From: Lachnospiraceae bacterium
Lineage (GTDB): Bacteria; Bacillota; Clostridia; Lachnospirales; Lachnospiraceae
Assembly: GCA_902363675.1 (NCBI GenBank)
Contig: CABJAV010000025.1
Location: 1 to 41,991 of the forward strand
Direction of reading: 5' to 3'
DNA: 41,991 bases
This document shows positions 9,236-18,430 of the stretch, one piece after another. The stretch's first letter is position 1; each line of letters starts with the position of its first letter. The notes beneath the pieces were generated by a model that saw only the letters and a program-made list of their open reading frames with translations, was not told where the DNA came from and ran no database searches. Made by a program: the position numbers and the translations under genes.

Positions 9236-10594
9236 GTGTTGAATGATACAGAAAAGGAAAAAGTAACACAGACGCAGGAAAAAGAAAAAATGGACGGCAG
9301 ACGTGAGAATGTTCATCTTGCCAAGATTGGTTTGATGGTGTTCATCACATTTGTCTGCTGTATTCTGTTTTTCTTTAGTGTTTTACGATATCAGGGATTC
9401 GCAAACGGATGGCATAAAGTGATTTCCGCAGCGCAGCCAATTATTATTGGTCTTGTGCTGGCTTATCTATTGAATCCGGTTATGAAATTCCTGGAACGGC
9501 ATTTGTACAAACTGTTAAAAGACAGAGCAAAGACTGACGGAAAAGCAAAGAAGATGGCGCGTGTATTTGCCATTGCAGGTGCAATTATTTTCATGATTGC
9601 AGTAATTGTGCTTTTGATTGCAGCAATCGTTCCATCTGTGACCGACAGTATTATGGGAATTGTGGATACATTGCCAACGAATGTTGCGAATCTTGTAAAG
9701 ATGATGCAGGAAGGCCGTCTGGGAAATTATGAAGTTGCAGATACGATAGGTGATGCTCTTACAAAGCTGACTGATTATGTGGAAAACTGGGCAACACAGA
9801 CATTGCTGCCACAGGCCCGGACATATCTGATCCAGATTACCTCCGGTGTAATCAACATGGTAAAAGCAATGTTTAATTTTGTCATTGGAATTATTGTGGC
9901 AGTCTATGTTCTGATGATTAAGGAACGCCTGATTGGACAGAGCAAGAAAGTAATCTATGCGATATTTAAACCAAGGCAGGGTAATATTATCGTGGAGACC
10001 ATGCACAAGGCGGACGATATTTTTGGAGGATTTATTATCGGAAAAATTATCGATTCAGCCATTATCGGTGTGATCTGCTATGTGGGATGTTCCATTTTAA
10101 GAATTCCGGATACAATGCTGGTTTCGGTAATTATTGGTGTAACAAATATTATACCATTGTTCGGACCGTTCATTGGTGCAATACCGGCGTTACTGCTTGT
10201 AGTAATCCAGAGTCCATGGCATGCATTATATCTGTTGATTTTTATTATTGTATTGCAGCAGGTGGATGGAAATATTATCGGACCCAAGATTCTTGGAGAT
10301 TCCACAGGTCTTACTTCTTTCTGGGTCATGTTTGCAATTCTGATCGGTGGAGGAATGTTTGGATTCCTGGGCATGCTTCTTGGAGTTCCGGTATTTGCAT
10401 TGATTTATTATATTATGCGCAGACTGGTAAATCATGGTGTTGCAAAAAAGCACTTTTCAGTAAGGACTGCGGACTATGTAAAAGTGGAAAAAATTGACGA
10501 GCATACAGGTGAATTTCATTTGTATGAAGAGAATAAAAAGAAAAAACACAGTGCAGAGAAAAAAGAAAATTCTGACGAAAGAACTGAAAAATAA
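9236..10594 (+). CDS. AI-2E family (PerM/YdbR-like) membrane transporter
   Basis: The 452-residue polytopic protein matches the AI-2E/PerM family. Hydrophobic segments occur at about 30-50, 65-85, 105-140, 205-230, 260-290 and 305-385. The signature GFIIGKIIDSAIIGVICYV, then NIIPLFGPFIGAIPALLLV and IIVLQQVDGNIIGPKILG, lies in the C-terminal half. The C-terminus is a charged tail rich in Lys and Glu. The GTG start at 9236 is supported by AGGAGG ending 5 bases upstream and overlapping the hydratase stop. The transported substrate is not known; members are linked variously to Na+/H+ exchange and to autoinducer export. A strong terminator follows. Confidence 0.88.
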   Translation: MLNDTEKEKVTQTQEKEKMDGRRENVHLAKIGLMVFITFVCCILFFFSVLRYQGFANGWHKVISAAQPIIIGLVLAYLLNPVMKFLERHLYKLLKDRAKTDGKAKKMARVFAIAGAIIFMIAVIVLLIAAIVPSVTDSIMGIVDTLPTNVANLVKMMQEGRLGNYEVADTIGDALTKLTDYVENWATQTLLPQARTYLIQITSGVINMVKAMFNFVIGIIVAVYVLMIKERLIGQSKKVIYAIFKPRQGNIIVETMHKADDIFGGFIIGKIIDSAIIGVICYVGCSILRIPDTMLVSVIIGVTNIIPLFGPFIGAIPALLLVVIQSPWHALYLLIFIIVLQQVDGNIIGPKILGDSTGLTSFWVMFAILIGGGMFGFLGMLLGVPVFALIYYIMRRLVNHGVAKKHFSVRTADYVKVEKIDEHTGEFHLYEENKKKKHSAEKKENSDERTEK

Positions 10595-10607
10595 GCAATG
10601 AGAAAAA

Positions 10608-10652
10608 GTGTTGGAAAAATGAGAAAATTGCATTTTTCCGACGCTTTTTTTT
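10608..10652 (+). terminator. Rho-independent terminator after the AI-2E family gene
   Basis: A 14-base-pair stem (10608-10621 with 10631-10644, two G-U pairs) closes a 9-base loop and is followed by eight T. Confidence 0.85.
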
Positions 10653-10664
10653 GTCTTTCTTTTT

Positions 10665-10693
10665 TTGACACTATATGGTGCCTATGGTATACT
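10665..10693 (+). promoter_or_regulatory. Strong sigma-A promoter of the TPR-AAA gene
   Basis: A consensus TTGACA (10665-10670), a 17-base spacer and TATACT (10688-10693) with an extended TGG just before it. Confidence 0.8.
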
Positions 10694-10771
10694 AAAAATT
10701 AGATAGTTAGACCTATTTTGACTAGAGAAATCCAAGTTGTGAGAGAATTTGGAAGATATTTCGAGGTGACA

Positions 10772-13321
10772 ATGGATAAATATGAATACAATTTGAAACT
10801 GGATCAGATGAAGTCTCTTTATGCGGAAGAGAAATACGAAGATGCAGCGGATATTGCAGATACAATAAACTGGAACAAAATAAAAAATGTAAATGCTTTA
10901 GTAAAAGCTGGAGAGATTTACGAGAAAACAGAACGTTACGAGGACAGTCGGGAAGTATTGTTGATGGCATATGACCGTTCCCCAATCGGTCGTATGATTA
11001 TCTACCGCCTTGCAGAGGTCGCAATCAAGATGGGAGATTACGAAGGCGCAGAAGATTATTATCAGGAATTTGTGGAGATTGCACCACGGGACAGTCTGAA
11101 ATATGTTCTACGCTATGACATCAAAAAGGCCGAGGGGGCTTCTTATGAAGAACTGATACCGATCCTTGAAGAATTGAAAGAACAGGAGTATACCGAAGAA
11201 TGGGCTTATGAGCTGGCTTATCTGTATCACAAAGCAGGAATGAGTGAAAAGTGCATTGAGGCCTGTGATGAATTGATTCTTTGGTTTGGTGATGGTCCAT
11301 ATGTAGAGCGTGCATTGGAACTTAAGATGCTTTATCAGCCATTGACAAAGACGCAGGAGGAGAAGTACCGTACATTCCGCAAAGCGAAAGAAGCCAGAGA
11401 TGGGCTGACGCATATCGATGTGGATGAAATGAAGAATGCGGGAGAGTATGAACACGATCCGGTAGCGATTCCACCAGTCAAAGTAAATCCGGAACGGTTT
11501 AATACAGTAAATCTTCAGCAGGAAATTGCCAAGGGCATGCAACAGATCATGGAGGCGACAGAGAAAGAGACTGTAACGGATACCATGGACAACATCAATA
11601 AGATAGTGGAGGAAATTCCATATCTTAAGCTGCCCAAAGAGGAAGAAAAGCAGCAGGAATCAGACGAACACATCGAGACAGATGAAGAAATCGATGGTTC
11701 TCTTAAGATGAATTTTAAGGAGATGATTGGAGAAGATTCTGATGGTCAGATGAGCATGGTCATGGATGATAAGACATTGGTTGAACATCAGATCACGGGT
11801 CAGATTACAATCGAAGAAGTTCTTGGTGAATGGGAGAAGACAAGACGTGCTGCAGAAGCCGCTTTGGAAGAAGCAAAACAAAGAAAGCTGGAATCCGCGA
11901 AAGCACGGGCTTTGCAACAGGCGGGGGATATTATGGATCGCCTTACCGGTGTTATACCAAAGTTAGATGCTGGTGTTACACCACGGGAATTGTTGGAGGA
12001 AGAGTATTTACAGGATGATCCGGGTAAGGAAAATCCACTAGAGAATACTGGAAAAGAAGTAGCACAGACACCTGTTGAAATGGAACAGGATATACCGGAA
12101 ACTGATATTCCTGTAGAGAAAGATGCAACAGAGTTACAGACAGAGGAAACTTCATTGAACACAGCAAATGAAGTTGAGAATGCAGGAAAGCCCGTAGAAG
12201 ATGCGTACAAAGAGCTACCAGAGGAAAACTTCAATGAAGCGGAAGTTACGGATGATGAAGAGCTGCCGGAAACCATGATGAGTGATGAGGAGGCAGACAG
12301 TACATTAGAGGAAAATGAAGTGCCGGCAGAAGATGAGTTCATGCCGGAAGAGCAACTGGAAAGTGAGGCAGAATCAGAACAGAATATGAGTAATTATGAA
12401 GAAGAGGATATAGATGAAGCAGAGGAAGAACAACTAATTGTTAAAAGAAAAAATCAAATGGAACGTTCTTTTTGGAAAGGCAAGACAACACGACTCCCAG
12501 AGATTTCGGAACCAGAGAATTTAGGAAAACAAAATGGGACAAAAACGGCAGAGCCGCTTATGACGTTGACTGAGAAAGAGAAAACGATATTCTCTTATTT
12601 TATGCCAGTCAAAGGAATGGAAGCACAGCTTCGTCAGGCACTTACGGGTGCGTCCAGACATCTGGAGGAAGACAAGACGGCGGCAACCGGAAATCTATTA
12701 ATCTTAGGAGGACATGGAACGGGAAAGACAACGCTTGCAACATCCATTATCAAGGTGTTACAACAGGAGACCGGACGGATTGAAGGAAAAGTCGGAAAGA
12801 TTCAGGCAGAGACATTAAATGGCAAAAACGTCGGAGAGATTATTCGACAAGTGGAAGGTGGATGCCTGATCATTGAAAATGCCGAGGAACTGACCAAGGA
12901 ATCAGTTGTTACACTTTCCCTGCTTTTGGAACAGGAATCCAGTGGATTGTTTGTGATTCTCGAGGGTACATCCAAAGGAATCCGGAAGTTGATGGCATCG
13001 GATGAAGGATTTGCCAAAAAGTTTACGGAGAGCATTTCGGTACCGATTTTTACAAATGATGAGTTAGTGACATTCGCAAGATCTTATTCGAGAGAGCTTG
13101 GATACAAGATTGACGATATGGCGGTGCTTGCTTTATATAACCGAATCAGTAACATCCAGAGACTCGATCAGGCAACAACACTGACAGAGGTAAAGGATAT
13201 TGTAGATGAGGCAATTGATCGCGAAGCACATGGGGGCATTAAGAAAGCGATCAGTATTCTGACTGCGAGTCGTTATACAGACGATGATCGTATTGTACTA
13301 CGGGAGAAAGATTTTGAATAA
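10772..13321 (+). CDS. TPR protein with acidic linker and C-terminal AAA+ ATPase domain
   Basis: I select ATG 10772, which has GAGGTG just upstream; a TTG at 10718 is in frame but has no ribosome site. The product is 849 residues. Residues about 1-210 form tetratricopeptide-like helical repeats (LVKAGEIYEKTERYEDSREVL, YRLAEVAIKMGDYEGAEDYY). Residues about 300-600 are very acidic and low in complexity, probably disordered. The C-terminal domain (about 600-849) is AAA+ like: Walker A ILGGHGTGKTT with Lys about 652, then a Walker B-like GGCLIIENAEEL. It resembles the SpoVK/CbxX group in outline. No signal peptide or membrane segment is seen. Function is unknown; TPR plus AAA+ suggests a remodelling ATPase or assembly factor (inference). 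Confidence 0.8.
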   Translation: MDKYEYNLKLDQMKSLYAEEKYEDAADIADTINWNKIKNVNALVKAGEIYEKTERYEDSREVLLMAYDRSPIGRMIIYRLAEVAIKMGDYEGAEDYYQEFVEIAPRDSLKYVLRYDIKKAEGASYEELIPILEELKEQEYTEEWAYELAYLYHKAGMSEKCIEACDELILWFGDGPYVERALELKMLYQPLTKTQEEKYRTFRKAKEARDGLTHIDVDEMKNAGEYEHDPVAIPPVKVNPERFNTVNLQQEIAKGMQQIMEATEKETVTDTMDNINKIVEEIPYLKLPKEEEKQQESDEHIETDEEIDGSLKMNFKEMIGEDSDGQMSMVMDDKTLVEHQITGQITIEEVLGEWEKTRRAAEAALEEAKQRKLESAKARALQQAGDIMDRLTGVIPKLDAGVTPRELLEEEYLQDDPGKENPLENTGKEVAQTPVEMEQDIPETDIPVEKDATELQTEETSLNTANEVENAGKPVEDAYKELPEENFNEAEVTDDEELPETMMSDEEADSTLEENEVPAEDEFMPEEQLESEAESEQNMSNYEEEDIDEAEEEQLIVKRKNQMERSFWKGKTTRLPEISEPENLGKQNGTKTAEPLMTLTEKEKTIFSYFMPVKGMEAQLRQALTGASRHLEEDKTAATGNLLILGGHGTGKTTLATSIIKVLQQETGRIEGKVGKIQAETLNGKNVGEIIRQVEGGCLIIENAEELTKESVVTLSLLLEQESSGLFVILEGTSKGIRKLMASDEGFAKKFTESISVPIFTNDELVTFARSYSRELGYKIDDMAVLALYNRISNIQRLDQATTLTEVKDIVDEAIDREAHGGIKKAISILTASRYTDDDRIVLREKDFE

Positions 13322-13387
13322 CATGTAACGATCCTAAGCAATATTGTGGATTAGTTATCATAAAATAGAGAATGTGGAGGAGAGTAT

Positions 13388-15292
13388 ATGAGCAATTTTA
13401 CAGAAATGGACTGTTATCTGTTTGGACAGGCAACACATTATGATATATACCGTAAAATGGGCGCGCATGTCATGACTGTGAATGGGGAATCGGGAGTGTG
13501 CTTTGATGTGTGGGCACCACATGCAGACAGAGTATATGTGATTGGAGAGTTTAATGGATGGAATGAAAATTCCCATGAGATGCATCGGGTGGAACCAGAT
13601 ACGATGGGGGTGTACGAGCTGTTTGTACCAGGAGTAAAGCTTGGATGCATGTATAAGTATCTGATCATTGCAAAGGATGGAAGACATTTATACAAAGCAG
13701 ATCCATATGCCAATTATGCACAGCTTCGTCCGGAGACGGCATCCATTGTAACGGATATCTCTCATTTTAAGTGGACAGATACTACATGGATGAAACACAG
13801 AGCAACACTTACAAAACAAACAATCTACGAGCAGCCGATGGCAATCTATGAGGTACATCCGGGTTCCTGGATGCGCCACCCAGGAAGAGATGATGATGGT
13901 TTTTACAGTTATCGTGATCTTGCAAAGTCTTTGATATCATATGTAAAAGAGATGGGATATACCCATATTGAGTTGATGGGAATTTCAGAGTATCCGTTTG
14001 ATGGTTCCTGGGGTTATCAGGTAACTGGTTATTACGCACCGACTTCCCGCTATGGAACACCGGAGGATTTTGCTTATCTGGTAAATGAGTGCCACAAGAA
14101 TAAAATTGGTGTCATTCTTGACTGGGTACCGGCGCATTTTCCTAAGGATGCACATGGTCTTGTTGAGTTTGATGGAACAGCAACTTATGAGTATGCGGAT
14201 GCAAGAAAAGGAGAGCATCCAGATTGGGGAACAAAGATTTTTGACTACAGCAAGAATGAGGTTAAGAACTTCCTGATTGGAAGTGCACTGATGTGGGTTG
14301 AGAATTACCATGTAGATGGATTACGTGTAGATGCAGTTGCGTCCATGCTTTATCTGGATTATGGTAAGGAAGATGGTCAGTGGGTTCCGAATATTTATGG
14401 TGGAAATAAAAATCTTGAGGCGATTGAGTTTTTTAAGCACATCAATACATTGATTCTCGGTAGAAATCCGGGTGTTGTAATGATTGCAGAGGAGTCTACA
14501 GCATGGCCGAAAGTGACAGGTCCAGTCGAAGAAGATGGATTGAATTTCAGTTATAAATGGAATATGGGATGGATGCATGATTTTCTGGATTACATGAAAC
14601 TGGATCCATATTTCCGTAAAGACAATCATAATAAGATGACATTTGCCATGAGCTATAACGAGAGTGAGAAGTATATTCTTGTTCTTTCTCATGATGAAGT
14701 TGTACATCTGAAATGCTCCATGCTGAATAAGATGCCGGGACTTGAAGGAGATAAGTTCAAGAATCTTATGGCAGGTTATGCATTTATGATGGGACATTCC
14801 GGCAAAAAGCTTTTGTTCATGGGACAGGAGTTTGCACAGGTACAGGAGTGGAGTGAAGCGCGTGAGCTTGACTGGTATCTGCTGGAAGATCCAAATCATA
14901 AGAAAGTACAGGATTGGGTAAAGGCACTCCTTCATCTGTATACATCAAATCCATGTATGTACGAACAGGATACAACATGGGCGGGGTTCGAATGGATCAA
15001 TGCAGATGACAGGGACCGCAGCATCTTCAGTTTTGTTCGAAAGAGCAAGGATGGCAAGAATAATTTGCTATTTGTTATTAACTTTACACCGGTAGCACGT
15101 GAGGATTATCGTGTGGGTGTACCGAAGAATAAAACTTATAAGCTGGTGTTAAACAGTGAAGATCCGAAGTTCAACGGAACGGATAAAAATCGCAAGGAGT
15201 CTTATAAGGCAGTAAAGAAAGAATGCGACGGAAGAGATTATTCGATCGCTTACCCGCTTCCTGCGTATGGAGTTGCAGTATTCAAATTCTAA
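13388..15292 (+). CDS. glgB: 1,4-alpha-glucan branching enzyme
   Basis: This GH13 enzyme makes alpha-1,6 branches in glycogen. The 634-residue protein has an N-terminal CBM48-like domain (VCFDVWAPHADRVYVIGEFNGW), then the catalytic barrel: region I ILDWVPAHF, region II DGLRVDAVASMLYLDY with the nucleophile Asp, region III IAEESTAWP with the acid Glu, and region IV LSHDEVVH. The all-beta C-terminal domain ends NLLFVINFTPV and PLPAYGVAVFKF. The ATG has GGAGGAG 8 bases upstream. No other glycogen gene is in the window. It follows the TPR-AAA gene by 66 bases without a clear terminator between, and ends at a strong terminator. Confidence 0.95.
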   Translation: MSNFTEMDCYLFGQATHYDIYRKMGAHVMTVNGESGVCFDVWAPHADRVYVIGEFNGWNENSHEMHRVEPDTMGVYELFVPGVKLGCMYKYLIIAKDGRHLYKADPYANYAQLRPETASIVTDISHFKWTDTTWMKHRATLTKQTIYEQPMAIYEVHPGSWMRHPGRDDDGFYSYRDLAKSLISYVKEMGYTHIELMGISEYPFDGSWGYQVTGYYAPTSRYGTPEDFAYLVNECHKNKIGVILDWVPAHFPKDAHGLVEFDGTATYEYADARKGEHPDWGTKIFDYSKNEVKNFLIGSALMWVENYHVDGLRVDAVASMLYLDYGKEDGQWVPNIYGGNKNLEAIEFFKHINTLILGRNPGVVMIAEESTAWPKVTGPVEEDGLNFSYKWNMGWMHDFLDYMKLDPYFRKDNHNKMTFAMSYNESEKYILVLSHDEVVHLKCSMLNKMPGLEGDKFKNLMAGYAFMMGHSGKKLLFMGQEFAQVQEWSEARELDWYLLEDPNHKKVQDWVKALLHLYTSNPCMYEQDTTWAGFEWINADDRDRSIFSFVRKSKDGKNNLLFVINFTPVAREDYRVGVPKNKTYKLVLNSEDPKFNGTDKNRKESYKAVKKECDGRDYSIAYPLPAYGVAVFKF

Positions 15293-15326
15293 ATTTGTTT
15301 GAGTGGTTAATTAGAGGGAAAGAGAG

Positions 15327-15379
15327 ACCGTACAGGGTTTTATCAAAGTGATAAAATCCGTGCGGTTTCTTTAGTTTTA
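15327..15379 (+). terminator. Terminator after glgB
   Basis: An 18-base-pair stem with one bulged A (15327-15345 with 15349-15366), a 3-base loop and a T-rich tail (TTCTTTAGTTTT). Confidence 0.75.
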
Positions 15380-15390
15380 CAGGAAAATGA

Positions 15391-15397
15391 CCGATAT
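15391..15397 (+). promoter_or_regulatory. Sigma-D (FliA) -10 element upstream of the FliK-like gene
   Basis: CCGATAT at 15391-15397 is a perfect match to the Gram-positive flagellar sigma -10 hexamer-plus. The -35 at the right distance is weak (TAGT at 15372-15375, 16 bases upstream of consensus TAAA position). Confidence 0.5.
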
Positions 15398-15410
15398 AAA
15401 ACATAGAGTG

Positions 15411-15440
15411 TCAGTCTTCGAAGACACAAGCAGAGACTGA
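15411..15440 (+). repeat. Overlapping palindrome and inverted repeat in the FliK-like leader
   Basis: GTCTTCGAAGAC (15414-15425) is a perfect 12-base palindrome. TCAGTCT (15411-15417) also pairs with AGACTGA (15434-15440), so two mutually exclusive hairpins are possible just before the ribosome site. A regulatory role is only inferred. Confidence 0.45.
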
Positions 15441-15460
15441 TGTATAAGGATGGTGAAAAT

Positions 15461-18430
15461 ATGCAGGTTGAACAGAAAAATTTGTGGGATAATGTAACAC
15501 GCAGTTTGAGTGATGATGCAACTGCAAGAGGGATTGCGGCATATCAGGCAAATGTTGCGGAGTATCATAAATCCACGGTCGTACAGCAGGAACATTTTGA
15601 AAAGACAGTAGGAGTTTCTGCAAATGGAATGATAGATATGGCAACCTATGAAAAACCGGGAGCAAATCGTACTGTTGCTCAGGAAGTTGATCAGCATAAG
15701 GATATGAAAGCTGATGATCGAAAGAATGAGATTGCTGTACTTGCAAATACAACTTCAGCAGCAGATTACAAAGCAATGGAGGAAAATGGTTTCTCCATCA
15801 ATGAAACAGACAGTCACACGATTATAACAGTAACAGATAAAATCAAGGCTGTACTTGCGAAGGCGGGCGTTGACATTTCAATATACGGAGATCGTCTGAC
15901 AGAGGAACAGCTGCAGGATATTACAGGGGATCCGGCAGTAGCGCAGCAGATTATGCGCACCTTGGAAGGAAACGACCTCCCAACGACAGCTGCCAATATC
16001 CAGGATAGTATGGATGCACTTTCACAGGCGGTATCATTAGATGGAATCAGCGATAAAATGTTGAGCTATCTGTTGAAAAATGATCTTCAGCCAAGCATCA
16101 GCAATCTTTATATGGCACAGTATAGTGGTGCGGCCAACAGTGAAACCGGTGTAGGAACAAGTGAGATTTCTGATGGCGATTTCGCAGATATGGAAGGACA
16201 GATCTCGGCAATTATTGAGAGTGCTGGTTTGGAAGTTAATGAAGAGACGCTTGCAAACAGTAAGTGGCTGATTGAAAATCAGATTCCATTGACTGGAGAA
16301 CATTTGCAGTCGTTGAGCGATTTGCTGGAATTGTCACAAAAAATTGAGAATGGTGAAATAGACTGGAATCAGCTGTTGGATCATATGGCAAAGGCGATAG
16401 GGGAAGGCAAACGACCAGGAGATGTCAATATGATTACATCCCAGAGGCGTATGGAAGAGAATCGCTTGATTATGACTACGGAAGCGGAATCTACAATGGG
16501 AAAGCTTGGAGTGGAAGCTGATATCAAATCTATGGAAGATACAGTGGAATCTTTAAAAGACCAGGAAAAGCAATATTATCGCAATTTAATGGACAGCATG
16601 GGTATTCCATCCACAGATGAGAATGTGGAAAAAGCAGTTGATACCATATCTGTGTTTGATGCATTAAAGGGACAGCCGGCATATGTGATCGGGCAGATTG
16701 ATGCAGGCACGACCATTGAGGAGATTTATGATAATGGAAGCCAGATGCAGCAAGCGCTTGAAAAAGCAAACGAACGGTATGAAACTTTGATGACTGCTCC
16801 GCGTCGTGATATGGGAGATTCCATACAGAAAGCTTTTTCTAATGCAGCAGAATCACTCCTCAAGGATATGAATCTGGAAAACAGCGCAGCAAATCAGCGT
16901 GCGGTAAGGATTCTTGGATACAATGGAATTGATATTTACGAGGAGAATATACAAAATGTAAAAACGCTGGATGAGCAAATGCAGCGCGCATTTAAAAATA
17001 TGACGCCTGCGGTAACCCTGGAGATGATTCGTCGCGGAGAAAATCCACTTGATATGTCAATGGAACAGTTGAATCAGGTTGCGGAAGATATCAAACAGGA
17101 AACCGGAAACGAAGATCAGGAACGCTTTAGCCGTTATCTGTGGAAGTTAGAGCAGAACCATGAAATTACGGAAGAAGAAAGAAGCGGATATATCGGAATC
17201 TATCGTCTGATTGCGCAGGTCGAGAAGACGGATGGAGCCGCACTTGGTGCATTGATGCAGCAAGGAAGTGACATTACAATGCGCAATCTTCTGACAGCAG
17301 TGCGCAGTAGCAAAAAGAGCGGAATGAATTATGAAATCAATGATAATTTCGATGGTGTGCAGGCAAAGGAAACAGGCATAAAGATTGATCAACAGATTGA
17401 AGTTGCATTTCAGACGAATTGTGTGCGGGATATTTTGGATTTGATTAGTCCGGAAAAACTACATCTTTTAGGTGAGAATCAATGGCAGAATATGACGCCG
17501 GAGCAATTGGCAGAAGCTTTGTCACAGATAGAGGAAACTCCAGAGGTACAACAGGATGCGCAGCGGTATGCGCAGGAGCAATTAGAGGAAGTGCAGCAGG
17601 CACTGAACGCATCGCAGGAGGTCTATGAATATCTGGATCGTTATGATATCAGCAACAGTGTGGCAAATATTATGGCTGTCAACAATATGCTGCGCCATCC
17701 AAATCAAATGATGGACAAATTGTGGAAAGAATATAATTTTTCTACGGATTCTGTGGAAAAAATCGAGGATTTAAAGCAGCAGGTTCTCGACGCATTTGGT
17801 GAATCTATAAAAACGCCGGAGGAATTGGCCGAGGCGCAGGAGACACTTGCAGAAGTGGCCGAACATGTTATGGAAACAATGATTATCGAGGATCCGGATG
17901 TGAATACCATAGATGTGCGTGCTATGAAGCAGGCAACGATGCAGTTTCAGTTATGTGCAAAGAAGTCCAAAGAAGAAAGCTTTATGATTCCGGTACAGAC
18001 CGGAGATGGAGTTACGGCTGTATCCTTAAAAGTTGTCCGTGGGAAAAAGGAAAAGGGATGGGTGGACATCCTGTTTGATACGAACAAGCTGGGAAAAGTT
18101 GCTGCTTCCTTTCAGGCGAAAGAGGACGGCGTATCTGGTATGATTGCTGTAGATGAAGAAGATACACAGATGTTTTTGTCCGAGCATCTGGATACACTCA
18201 CGGAAGCACTACGCGAGGGTACCGATGCCGAAACAGAAAACATAGATATTAAAATTGCATATGTAAGTGATCTTTCTTTGGAACACTATGAAATATCACA
18301 GATTACCAGAGAAGCAAGGCTGAAAAAAGAAGGCGGGCTTGCAACAAATGCGAATAATCCGGTACAGACAAGACGATTGTATCATATTGCAGAAGGTTTT
18401 ATTCAGTCGATACAGAAGTTGCAGAACTAG
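15461..18430 (+). CDS. Very large FliK-like (DUF6240-type) putative flagellar hook-length protein
   Basis: ATG 15461 is preferred because AAGGATGG lies about 10 bases upstream; an in-frame ATG at 15440 overlaps a palindrome and lacks a ribosome site. The product is about 989 residues with no signal peptide or membrane segment, mostly helical and Gln/Glu-rich. The last part, about 845-955, resembles the FliK C-terminal (Flg_hook) domain: a strand pattern reading MIPVQTGDGVTAVSLKVVRG, WVDILFDTNKLGKVAASFQA, then a helix LSEHLDTLTEALREG. The long body recalls proteins annotated DUF6240 in motile Lachnospiraceae (from memory, not searched). A sigma-D -10 upstream and the flagellin/fliS locus 6 kb away support a flagellar role. 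The name is an inference. Confidence 0.6.
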   Translation: MQVEQKNLWDNVTRSLSDDATARGIAAYQANVAEYHKSTVVQQEHFEKTVGVSANGMIDMATYEKPGANRTVAQEVDQHKDMKADDRKNEIAVLANTTSAADYKAMEENGFSINETDSHTIITVTDKIKAVLAKAGVDISIYGDRLTEEQLQDITGDPAVAQQIMRTLEGNDLPTTAANIQDSMDALSQAVSLDGISDKMLSYLLKNDLQPSISNLYMAQYSGAANSETGVGTSEISDGDFADMEGQISAIIESAGLEVNEETLANSKWLIENQIPLTGEHLQSLSDLLELSQKIENGEIDWNQLLDHMAKAIGEGKRPGDVNMITSQRRMEENRLIMTTEAESTMGKLGVEADIKSMEDTVESLKDQEKQYYRNLMDSMGIPSTDENVEKAVDTISVFDALKGQPAYVIGQIDAGTTIEEIYDNGSQMQQALEKANERYETLMTAPRRDMGDSIQKAFSNAAESLLKDMNLENSAANQRAVRILGYNGIDIYEENIQNVKTLDEQMQRAFKNMTPAVTLEMIRRGENPLDMSMEQLNQVAEDIKQETGNEDQERFSRYLWKLEQNHEITEEERSGYIGIYRLIAQVEKTDGAALGALMQQGSDITMRNLLTAVRSSKKSGMNYEINDNFDGVQAKETGIKIDQQIEVAFQTNCVRDILDLISPEKLHLLGENQWQNMTPEQLAEALSQIEETPEVQQDAQRYAQEQLEEVQQALNASQEVYEYLDRYDISNSVANIMAVNNMLRHPNQMMDKLWKEYNFSTDSVEKIEDLKQQVLDAFGESIKTPEELAEAQETLAEVAEHVMETMIIEDPDVNTIDVRAMKQATMQFQLCAKKSKEESFMIPVQTGDGVTAVSLKVVRGKKEKGWVDILFDTNKLGKVAASFQAKEDGVSGMIAVDEEDTQMFLSEHLDTLTEALREGTDAETENIDIKIAYVSDLSLEHYEISQITREARLKKEGGLATNANNPVQTRRLYHIAEGFIQSIQKLQN

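Noticed and set aside
11800..12342. Minus-strand Ser-rich frame opposite the acidic linker of the TPR-AAA gene
   Set aside because: It is the reverse reading of Glu-rich codons, with no start signal.
14321..14935. 204-codon minus-strand frame inside glgB
   Set aside because: It is antisense to conserved GH13 catalytic motifs and has no ribosome site.
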